Source: Coriaria nepalensis
Lineage: Eukaryota > Streptophyta > Magnoliopsida > Cucurbitales > Coriariaceae
Direction: 5' to 3'
Assembly: GCA_027186245.1 (NCBI GenBank)
Contig: CP114489.1
Span: 8,997,501-9,061,500, forward strand
DNA length: 64,000 nt
Under the pieces are notes generated by a model, which saw only the letters and a program-made list of their open reading frames with translations, made no database searches and was not told the DNA's origin. A program made the position numbers and the translations under genes. Position 1 is the stretch's first letter. Every line of letters begins with the position of its first letter. Below are positions 24,081 through 33,562 of the stretch, one piece after another.

Positions 24081-24089
24081 CTAATAGTA

Positions 24090-24280
24090 ATGATATTTGA
24101 CGGGTCGAGACTCCATCTACCCGTCGAGTAAATTAGAAATTATGATACTCGACGGGTCGAAAGCTCTATCGACTTATAACTTCTTGCTTACTCGACGGGT
24201 CAAAAGCTATTTCGACCCTCAAGTATCATAACTTCTAATTTATTTCAACCCGTCCAATATCATAACTGCTACTTTGATAT
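24090..24280. repeat. GGGTCGAAAGC-type short array (copy group A)
   Basis: About three imperfect units built on ACTCGACGGGTCGAAAGCT followed by ATCGAC and TATAACTTCT: GACGGGTCGA near 24098, ACTCGACGGGTCGAAAGC near 24153, ACTCGACGGGTCAAAAGC near 24193, with inverted versions (CTACCCGTCGAGTA, CAACCCGTCC). It resembles the array at 63.16-63.6 kb. Confidence 0.75.
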
Positions 24281-24339
24281 CTTATGTGGCTATGAAGTGA
24301 GTAATGAATGAGTTTGATTTTCGAATGCCTGATTCAAAG

Positions 24340-24560
24340 AAATGAGATTGTTAAAAAAACGAGCTCACAGGTCGGGCACGGCACGGTACGGCACAAGCCC
24401 ACTAGCCGGCAAGACACGTTTATGGCCCGTTATTATATATATACCGTATCGTGCCCTTATTTTTAGGCACGAGCACAAGATCGAACACGGCAAAGGCCAA
24501 TCCGTGCCGAACACGACACGACATAATCTGTGTCATGCTGGCACGAATTGCCACCTCTAA
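24340..24560. mobile_element. hAT-like non-autonomous element end (CGGCACGG-rich)
   Basis: GC-rich stretch of repeated GGCACGGCACGG / CGTGCCG motifs, ending at the right in TTGCCACCTCTA. Many plant hAT elements have TIRs of type TAGAGGTGGCAA and CGTGCC-rich subterminal repeats; the right end fits that on the minus strand. A matching left TIR is not seen, so the piece looks truncated. Confidence 0.6.
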
Positions 24561-25480
24561 TGATATTTGCACGGAATTTTCTTAATTTGGCTTAGTTTGA
24601 ATTAAAATAATAATTTTTTTGATTTTAACTAATTAAATTTAATTTAATTCCACTTTTTATTTTATTCTTTATATTAATAAAATAAAATAAAATATAAAAG
24701 AGAGGTAAGAGCAAATGATAATAAAACATGACAGAGTAACAAAAAAGTAATAATAATGTATGAGAGAGAAAATATGAATAAAAGATTTTTTTACATTATT
24801 TTGGAAAACTACTGAAGTAAAGATCAAAAAATATTAAATATAGAGACAACCGGATGTAGAAATTTCTAATGATTTTTGTTCAAATTCTCTAAACAGATAA
24901 CTAATATAACCGAATAGAGAATCGGACTTGAATGTAGATAGATAATGAAGACTAAACACATCAACTTTGAGAAAGAAGTTGAGTCTAGATATGGGCTTCG
25001 AAATATATTAAGGAGAAATTAGAATTAACCTCAAAATGTAACATAAATTATAATGAATATTAAGAATATATAGAAAATATAAAAAATATATATATAATTT
25101 TAAGTTTAAATTAATTAACCACAAATTATGTTAAATATAGATTCAATAATTATTTTGCATGTCACATGTGTTTTAAGTAGTTATTAAAATTTTAAATTTA
25201 ATCAAATTTATAATATTCATATATATTTTTGTCCATTTAATTTAAATTTGATATTTTTAATCCACTTTATTTTTTTTCTTTTCCATTTCTATCTCATTGG
25301 TCATCACTACCTCTTCTGCTACTACTACTGCCAATCTCTATCACCAACCTAAAATTATTAAAAAAATTTTCTTCCATTTATATTTTTTTTCGCCTCAATC
25401 ACCACCACCACTAAACCGCTACCACCTCCTCCTTGGCCACAAACCACCACTAGAAATCTCTCTTTCTTAGCACAGCCAAG
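24561..25480. repeat. AT-rich spacer with dispersed repeat copy 2
   Basis: At 25010-25480 the sequence AAATTAGAATTAACCTCAAAA, TATAATGAATATT, a stretch of poly-T and then a (C)ACCACCAC-rich segment parallels 41755-42080, where AAATTAGGATTAATCC, TATAATGAA and CCACCACCACC appear in the same order. Elsewhere only AT-rich DNA. Confidence 0.5.
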
Positions 25481-25489
25481 ATTACAATA

Positions 25490-26110
25490 CCATAATTGAT
25501 TGTATATCATTCAATTAAAGAATATATATATATAATATGTCTTGCTATTATTAAGTTGGAAATAATAAATTTCTTTTATATATAATTATTTACATACTTG
25601 AAAGATTCTAGTTCTCCAACATATATTTGGATTCATGATAGGATAAGATTCAAGATGGTTAAGTTTGAAATTCAAAAATGTTCATAGTCATATGATTGTC
25701 ATAATAAGATAATGACAATCCAAAGAGACTAATAACATGCATTATCCTCTTCGAAGAGAAGAGCGATGATCTCATATTCATCGGTGTTGGAGAACACCAA
25801 GATAAGTATGTAGGTAATTGATAAAAATTTAATCATTGAACGTGATCACTTGAAAAAAACTAAATGGTAATAATATTAACTCTTAATGAGTTTTGTTAGT
25901 GATTATTGCACTTTTGATATTCTGATCTTAGATCATCACAATATAAGTATATAAGATATCATATTTGGATATCACTCCACATGATCTTCACCAAAGGCCA
26001 CTAAAAAGGTGAATAATTGAATATATGTTTAAGTATGTACAATTTGTAGGGTGATAAAATGAGATTCATCACTTTTATATTAAAGAAATGTGTAATTAAA
26101 TAATTAGATA
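25490..26110 (+). mobile_element. Partial LTR-like copy of the 42.1-44.1 kb family
   Basis: GATAAGTATGTAGGTAATTG, AATGGTAATAATATTAACT and TTAGTGATTA at 25800-25910 correspond in order to GATAAGTATGTAGGTGGTTA, AATGGTAATAATATTAACT and TAGTGATTA at 42499-42605. The copy is diverged, has no partner or coding region here, and its limits are approximate. Confidence 0.55.
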
Positions 26111-27635
26111 TTTAGTATATTTAGATGCTTACTACTATTTATATTGCCATCTTTACATGAATATATGTACATGAGTTAGAAATGGTATTTATAATCAAAA
26201 GGAAAATATTTGTATTTTATTTTATTTTTCTATTTTGTAAATTATATGAAAGAGAGGGAGGGAGCCTATATGGTGAGGGAGGATTGAGGCCTCATGTCTT
26301 GGCCAGGCTTGAGATGGATTCGGTCATTTTACCAGCTCCATATGTATAGCCCATAAATTTTGTATTCTAAAATTTTCACACTTTAAATTTAAGATTAACA
26401 GTTTTCAATTTCTTAAGTTGTATATCTTTAACTACTAAATTTAGAAAATAAATTGTAAGTATGAAGTTCAATAATAATAATAATAAAAGCTAAATTCATA
26501 AGAATAAACATAAACTATGAATACCAACTTTGAGCTGCAAGGTATTATGAACCAAGATAAGGTTAGTAGGGAAGTCTCAGTTGTATCTAGAACTAGAAAG
26601 TTTAAGTTAGTTTGTCAAAGGATAGGCTACTAGTGAGGCGGTTAATTGGAACACGGTCCGCTTGAACCTCCCTCTATGATATCTATAGCTTTTCTAGGTA
26701 ACTTGTAGATGATATATCCATACCAACAATAATGACATGAAATCTCAATGGTTTGTTAAGAAGTAAGTCTTAAGAAACGATAATTATTTGCTCACATTCA
26801 ATTTCTATATATTTTTACGAGATAATTATTATGTAACAAAATATATATTTTTACTTACATCTTTTTAAAGTGTAAAAAATAAAACTGTCAAAATAGATCG
26901 TAATATCATTTTTTTTAATATATTATATTAACATATTTATTAAAATTAAGTAATTAAGATTAATTATATTTCTTATGATTAAATTATGACCATAAATTAT
27001 ATAGAAAAAAATTTACTCACTTATATAATTCATAATGATATGATTTAAAAAGCTTTCATTAATTTATTTTCACTTTAAAAAGTTCTTGAAATAGAGTCAC
27101 GATGACATTCATATCAACCTATTTTATTTATATTTGTTTTATTAAAAAAGGAAAAAAAAAAAAAAGAAAAAAAAACCAACTAATCAGAAGGTTAAAAGGA
27201 AACATCGCTAGCAAAACGATGACGTTTGGGCACATCGCCGCCTGAAGGCAAAAAGCCAGAAAAAAAAAAGAGAGAAGAAGGAGAAAGAGTGAGAATAACT
27301 CTTTTATTTTAGAATTAAATTAGCGACTTGGGCATTAATTCTGATTTATACATATAAAAATATTTAACTTTTTTTTTTAAAGTACTTATATCGACGTGGC
27401 TATGCTGATGAGATTTATCAATGAAAGAAAGCAAAATGAAAGGAATCCTGGACAGCCACACTCGTACTTGTCTTTGCCCTCACATTCCAACTGCAGATCA
27501 TCACTAATGATAAATGGCACTTTCTGTAACCAAATATATAAATAAAACACTAATTTTGTGAGGCATTTTTGTATGGGTATAATTTATAGATCCATAGTTA
27601 CATGGTAAATTAAATTATAATATAATTATAAATTT
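26111..27635. other. Intergenic, no gene recognised
   Basis: AT-rich DNA with A and T runs (long A tract near 27150). No coding segment identified on either strand. Confidence 0.5.
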
Positions 27636-27690
27636 TATTATTATATTATTTATTATTTATTATTTATTATTTATTATTTATTATATAAAA
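27636..27690. repeat. (TTATTTA)n microsatellite
   Basis: TTATTATTTATTATTTATT repeated with a 7-base period for about 50 bases, in AT-rich spacer. Confidence 0.85.
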
Positions 27691-27800
27691 ATAATATTTA
27701 TAATTATGATAAAATTTAATTTATTAGATAATCGGTGATTATATGAAGAAAAAAAAATCATTATGAAAAAAAAAAAAAGAAAGAAAGAAAGAGAGGAGAA

Positions 27801-28098
27801 TAATTCACAACCTTTTGCTTGCCAAGATCCTGGCATCCTCTATAACAAGGCAGCAGAGACAGGCAAAAATGGCAGATACCAAGCAAACGAGGGCAGCCCT
27901 TCTTCCTTGGGATGATTCCTTTGCATTACCATCATCAGCACCAACCCTAGCATGATGAGCTTTAATTGCACAAAATTTGGCAAGTGTGGATGTAACACAA
28001 GGCATAGAGTTGATAAGCTTTGTACTAAGCTCAGATTAAGAAGCTCCTCCTGAAATTGCATAGCTATAAGGTAGAACACCAGAGTTCATTGTTGCCAT
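27801..28098 (-). pseudogene. PSAN: Photosystem I subunit N (PsaN) pseudogene
   Basis: Minus-strand reading from the ATG at 28098 gives MATMNSGVLPYSYAISGGAS, then a TAA at 28036-28038, then in the same frame SELSTKLINS..., IKAHHARVG and GRRAALVCLVSAIF. This is the transit-peptide part of PsaN, the lumenal PSI subunit (family knowledge). Directly after it, in another frame at about 27841-27808, comes GCQDLGKQKVV, which matches the GCQDLAKQKKV segment near the C-terminus. Everything between, including the lumenal cleavage site and most of the mature protein, is deleted, and the end is missing. A premature stop, a frame change and a large deletion make it a clear pseudogene. It lies 130 bases from the copia element. 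Confidence 0.8.
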
Positions 28099-28229
28099 TT
28101 TCTTTCAATTTTTGTGATTATAAAAACAAATAGTAATGATTTGAAGTAATCAAGAGAAAGTTAAAAAGGGCTGTGTTTGACAGGGACCAATCAAGATGTT
28201 TGAAAAATGGGGCCCACCTTGAACATATA

Positions 28230-28431
28230 TGAAACAAATAATGGAGAATAAAAAGTTGGTATGTATTTTCTGTGTTTACAATCTGTATAACCTAAGTCCT
28301 TTTATAGACTAGATATAACTTTAGGAAATCTATAGAAATCCCTAGACTTAAGGAATCTGTTATTCTAACACCTAGAAATTAGGTAGAAGATATATTCTCT
28401 AATATACACAGTTTTCCTCTTTATTCTAACA
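28230..28431 (-). repeat. 3' LTR of the copia element
   Basis: 202 bp; on the element strand begins TGTTAGAATAAAG and ends ATTTGTTTCA. Contains CTATAAAAGG on the minus strand (28290 region), a TATA-like box. Partner: 32886-33087. Confidence 0.93.
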
Positions 28432-28447
28432 CTCCCCCTCAAGCTGG
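28432..28447 (-). other. Polypurine tract of the copia element
   Basis: On the minus strand CTTGAGGGGGAG directly precedes the 3' LTR. This is the position and composition expected for the plus-strand primer of copia reverse transcription. Confidence 0.85.
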
Positions 28448-28527
28448 AGAATAAATGTTCTTTAATCCCAGCTTGCTAACCATTTTATGGAAATGATGAC
28501 CGGATAACCCTTTAGTCAATACATCAG

Positions 28528-31500
28528 CTAGTTGTCCTTCAGTAGAGATACATAAGGCATGCAAATCAAACCACTGTCTAGTTTCTCTTTTATGAAGTGT
28601 CTATCAACTTCCACATGTTTAGTTTGATCATGTTGAATCGGATTATGAGCAATGTTAATTGCTGACTTATTATCACAGTACAACTTCATTGGTTTTTCAA
28701 TTGGAACCTTGAGATCTTTTAGTATAATTTCTAACCATAGTAATTCACAAATTCCTAAGGCTATAGTGCGGAACTCAGCCTCTGCGCTTGATCTTGCAAC
28801 CACCGCTTGCTTCTTACTTCTCCATGTAATTAGATTTCCACCAAGAAATGTACAATAACATAAAGTTGATCTTCTGTCTACCACTGATCCTGCATAGTCT
28901 GCATCTTTATATACTTCTAGGTTCATTCTGGACCCTTTCTTAAATAATAACCCTTGATCGGGACTAGACTTCAAATATTGTAGGATTCTATACACAGCCT
29001 GAAGATGTACTTCCTTCGGATTGTGCATGAACTGCCTTACTACACTCACTGCATATGCGATATTAGGTTTGGTATGAGTCAAATATATTAGTCTCCCAAC
29101 AAGCCTTTGATACATTCCCTTATCCACCATCTCACATTCAACCGCTTCCCCAAGCTTATGATTTAGTTCGATGGGAGTCTCAACAGGTCGACTCCATGTT
29201 TTTCCAGTTTCCTTTAGTAAGTCTGTTACATACTTCTGTTGTGAAACAAATATTCCCTCCTTCGAGTGTGCTACTTCAATTCCTAGGAAGTACTTCAACT
29301 TTCCAAGATCTTTTATTTCAAATTTCATGGCCAGTTTTCCTTTAAGTGACTCCTTTTCTATTTGATCACTCCCGGTAATGATGATGTTGTCCACGTATAC
29401 AATGAGAGCTGTGACTCCCCTCGAAGCAGTATGCTTTATAAATAGTGTATGGTCCCCTTGACTCTGTTTGTATCCCCAAGCCAACATAGCTCGTGTAAAT
29501 CTTCTAAACCAAGCTCTAGGATACTGTTTTAGTCCATACAATGCCTTCCTCAACCTACACACCACATTCTTCTTTGTGTCAAAGCACGGTGGTGTTTCCA
29601 TATAGATCTCTTCCTCGAGGTCTCCATGAAGAAACACATTCTTCACATCGAGTTGCTGCAAGTTCCAATCAAAATTAGCAGCTAACGTCAATAATAATCT
29701 TATTGTGTTCATTTTTGCAACTGGGGCAAATGTCTCCTCATAGTCAACACCAAACATTTGAGTGTACCCCTTTGCTACCAGTCTTGCTTTGTATCTTTCT
29801 AGGGATCCATCTGCATTATATTTTACTGAAAATATCTACCTGCACCCTACTGGTTTCTTACCTTCTGGCAGTTCGACCAGCTCCCAAGTCTTATTCTTCT
29901 CAAGTGCTTGCATTTCAACTTTCATAGCATGTTTCCACTTTGTACTGCTTAATGCCTCAGTTAATGTTTTAGGAATGTGTATAGAGTTTAAGTGAGTCAG
30001 AAAGACTTTATGTGAAGAAGAAAAATTGTCAAAAGTGACAAACTGTGAAAGTGGGTATTGTGTGCAGTTTCTGGTACCTTTTCGAAGTGCAATAGGTAGA
30101 TCTAATTCACCCTTGTCAGGTAAGGAAGAAATAGTTACCTGTTCAATATCCCCTTCCACTATAGTTTGAGGTCCTTGCTGCGGTTCCAACTCTTGGACAA
30201 GCGTTGGATCAGTCTGGTATCCCTTCTTCCTTGAGTAGACTTGGAGTGGTTTAGAAACTGTAGAATTTGGTGCTGGAATTGATGGTTCAGGTTGTGGAGA
30301 TGATTGTGGATTTGGATTTAATGATGATGAAGGTTGAGATAATGATAGTGGAAGATTGGAAAACCAGTCCAACATGTCTTTCTCCTCTTCAAGTAACGTT
30401 TCCCCTTGAGGAGAATAAGATTCACCTTCAACAAAGGTGACATCTATTGTAATGTAGATTTTGCGAGTAGGCGGATGATAACACTTGTAGCCTTTCTGAG
30501 TAGCTGAGTATCCAATGAATAGACATCGAAGGGCTCGAGGATCTAATTTGCTCCGATTCTGAGAATGTATATGGAAAAATACTGCACATCCAAACACTCT
30601 AAGGGGGTAGTCGGTTTGGTAAGTTGTATTCTGGAAAATGTTGGGAAAAAAACTCCCACGGGCTCTGGTTGTCTAATACTTGAGTAGGGATTCTGTTGAT
30701 AAGAAAGGTAGCAGTAAGTATTGCTTCTCCCCATAAGTATTGAGGGACTTGTCGCTGAAATAGTCAGGCCCGAGCAGTTTCCAGTAGGTGTCTATTTTTC
30801 CTCTCTGCCACTCCATTTTGTTGAGGTGTATCAATGCAGGAAGATTCATGAATTATACCTTCGTTATGGAGAAATGAGGTCAACGTCTGATTAAAAAACT
30901 CATTTCCATTATCTGACCTCAATCTCTTAATTCCTACACCAAATTGTGTTTTTATCATTTTTAGAAAGATAGGAAAGATGGTTGTGACATCTGATTTTTG
31001 TTTCATTAAGTAGACCCATGTGACTCGAGTGCAATCATCAATAAACGTGACAAACCAACGTGCTCCCGAAACATTAGCCACCCTAGAAGGTCTCCACACA
31101 TCACTATTTATCAAATGAAATGGTTTCAATGATATATTGTTACTTGTAGGAAACGACACTCGTTTGTGTTTTGCAATTTCGCATACATCACAATGTAATA
31201 CTTTCAAGTCTATATTTCTAAATAGCAAAGGAAATTTGAGGCAAAGGGTTTTAAAGGAAAGGTGATCTAGTCGTAGATGATGGAGGAAAATTTGGTCTTT
31301 AGTTGTAGATGTAGCTGGTAGTTGCGAGGCTGAATGTCTGGTCTGTGCAGTTTCTTTACCACCCTAAGGCTCAAGATAGTAAAGACCATTCTTTTCTTTA
31401 GCATGCCCAATCGTCTTCCCCGTAGCTTGGTCCTGAAACATACATGAAAATTTGGAGAAAATCAGTTGACAATTTAGATCTTTAGAAAGTTGTTTTACTG

Positions 31501-32848
31501 AAATAAGGTTTGCTCTAATTTTAGGTACATGTAGGACATTTTTCAATGTTAGGGATGGTCCTAAGGATATATTCCCTTGACCTGCTACAGTGACCAGTGA
31601 GCCATCAGCTATAATGATCTTTTTATTACTAGGACATGGATTATAGGTAGAGAAGATATGGGGGGAATGGGTCATATGGTCGATTGCTCCTGAATCTATT
31701 ATCCATACTGTTTTTTGGTCATTAGTCGAGGCATTAAGAGCATAAGAGTTAGAAATCATACCAGAGAAAGCTAATGAACAAGAGGAACCTGATGGATTTC
31801 CGAGAGAGTCAATGAGGTTTCTGAGGCGGCCAATATCATCTTGACTAAAAAAATTCTCATTGTGCACAGATTGCTCATTGTGCAGTAGTTCATTCTGTGC
31901 AATATGGGCATTATGAGCTTGCCCTTTATTCTGGGCAGTCCTGCCCTTATTATAAGCAGGATTTTGAGGCTTTCCGTGTAACTTCCAGCAGTTATCTTTT
32001 GTATGTCCTACTTTCTTGCAGTAGTTGCATACTAAGTTTCCCTTTTCTGCAAATCTGGGATCAAACCTACTTTCAAATTTCCTATTATCTTTTGCTACCA
32101 CCAGGGCCCTTTTTGCAGCTTGTTCTGCAGCTCCGGTTATGATAAGGGCAAATCCTTCCACCGGTTGCACTTTCAACATCACTCCTCTCCTACTTTCCTC
32201 CCCACGAACAATTGAAATTGTTACTCCCAATGTTGGTAATTCTCTTCCTAAGATCTGAACCCTTACTGGGTCAAATTCTGCATTTAAGCCTGCCAAGAAA
32301 TCGTACGTTCTTTCCTTTTCTATGAATGTTTTCAATGTAATAGCATCCTCACTCTTGGTCATCTTAATGACTTGATAATAATCCAACTTATACCATAGAT
32401 TTTTCAAATGGTTGGCATATTCTATCACTGTTTTGTTCCCTTATTTCGCAACGGCTAATTTTGTTTTTATTTCATACACTTGGGCTGCATCGGCTACCTT
32501 TGAGTAGGTTTGTCGGATTGCTTCCCAAATTTCCTGAGCAGTGGTTAGGAACATAACAGTATCACTGACCTCTGGCATCATAAAATTCCATAGCCAAGAC
32601 ATAACCATTGAATCTGCTTCATCCCACATAGGGAACCGTGGGTCCTGCTTCTCCGGCCCTGTGCCGAGAAGGTGATTGATCTTTCCTTTACCTTTCAGAT
32701 AGGTCTGCACAAATTGAGACCACTTTAGGTAGTTATTTCCATTTAGCCTATACGTGGCTTGAATGTTTTGTAGATCGCTGGATCCCTATTGGGTTATGGA
32801 CTCCTCTGCCGGAAGAAGATTACTGGTGGTTGAACCATCAGACATCAT
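28528..32848 (-). pseudogene. Copia gag-pol polyprotein, inactivated
   Basis: One frame covers most of gag-pol, starting at ATG 32848. Seen in order: gag; zinc knuckle CNYCKKVGHTKDNC (C-x2-C-x4-H-x4-C, about 32020); protease DSGA (about 31695); integrase with LHCDVC, INSDVW, RSDNGNEF and TPQQNGVAERKN (31200-30780); RT with ETFAPVAKM and YVDN (about 29395); RNase H with DADYAGS and ARSSAEAEF. In-frame stops lie near 32790, 32441, 31364, 30764 and 29836, and the frame shifts between about 30600 and 30760. The RT active site reads YVDN where YVDD is normal. Each stop is explainable by a single C-to-T or G-to-A change. The frame is otherwise open, so decay is young. Confidence 0.9.
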
Positions 32849-32872
32849 GATTTATGGAAAAAAAGAACCTAG

Positions 32873-32885
32873 GACTCTGATACCA
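32873..32885 (-). other. Primer binding site (initiator-Met tRNA type)
   Basis: On the minus strand TGGTATCAGAG directly follows the CA end of the 5' LTR. It is the standard plant sequence complementary to the 3' end of initiator methionine tRNA. Confidence 0.9.
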
Positions 32886-33087
32886 TGAAACAAATAATGG
32901 AGAATAAAAAACTGGTATGTATTTTCTGTGTTTACAATCTGTACAGCCTAAGTCCTTTTATAGACTAGATACAACCTTAGGAAATCTATAGAAATCCCTA
33001 AACTTAAGGAATCTGTTATTCTAACACTTAGAAATTAGGTAGAAGATATATTCTCTAATATACACAGTTTTCCTCTTTATTTTAACA
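32886..33087 (-). repeat. 5' LTR of the copia element
   Basis: 202 bp, partner of 28230-28431, starting TGTTAAAATAAAG on the element strand and ending TTTCA at the PBS. Confidence 0.93.
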
Positions 33088-33092
33088 ATATA

Positions 33093-33562
33093 ATATAGCA
33101 GCCAATCAATGATATACTTCATTTTCCATGAGAAGCAGCCACAAACCTGCATCTCAACAGAAACAACATTCAGAACTCTTCAAATATTATTGAATTTATC
33201 TGATAAAAGTAATTTTGATATATACATAGCACTTTTAAAATTGTTTTTATTCATCAACATTGAATAGCAGCTTTTGCCATAAATTAACCCTTCTAAAACA
33301 AACTGAAAAAATAAATACATTGTGAGAGCCCATAAGCAACTGAAAAAAGAAAAAGAAAAAGAAAAAATTAAAATGTTAAGCACTTTCTAATGCTATCTTA
33401 ACTCTGAAGCTAAACCTACACAGCTCAAGTTGATACACATCGCCAAATTCACCCCAAAAGATGATGAATCCTCTTACCCAGCAAGAAAATCCAGAAAATT
33501 TCATCTGAGTATTCTTAATTGATCTGCAATTGACCATTGGCTTTAATGATCAACTCAGGCAA
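33093..33562 (-). other. 3' flank of MULE-SWIM gene
   Basis: Spacer that should contain the 3'UTR of the minus-strand gene. No coding similarity seen. Confidence 0.5.

Larger units (their letters stand above)
28225..33092 (-). mobile_element. Full-length Ty1/copia LTR retrotransposon with 5-bp target duplication
   Basis: Element 28230-33087 (4858 bp) on the minus strand, flanked by ATATA at 28225-28229 and 33088-33092. Both LTRs are 202 bp (28230-28431 and 32886-33087), TG...CA on the element strand. By eye they differ at 9 positions, all transitions (about 4.5%). PBS and PPT sit directly inside the LTRs. Order gag, protease, integrase, RT, RNase H is that of Ty1/copia. Inserted between the PsaN pseudogene and the MULE-SWIM gene. 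It is not autonomous because of several stops and a frameshift. Confidence 0.95.

Noticed and set aside
27840..28079. 79-codon minus-strand frame beginning MFYLIAMQ
   Set aside because: It is a shifted frame over the PsaN pseudogene; the recognised similarity is in the other frame.
30543..30734. Separate 63-codon minus-strand gene
   Set aside because: It lies inside the copia integrase/RT linker across the frameshift; part of the broken polyprotein.
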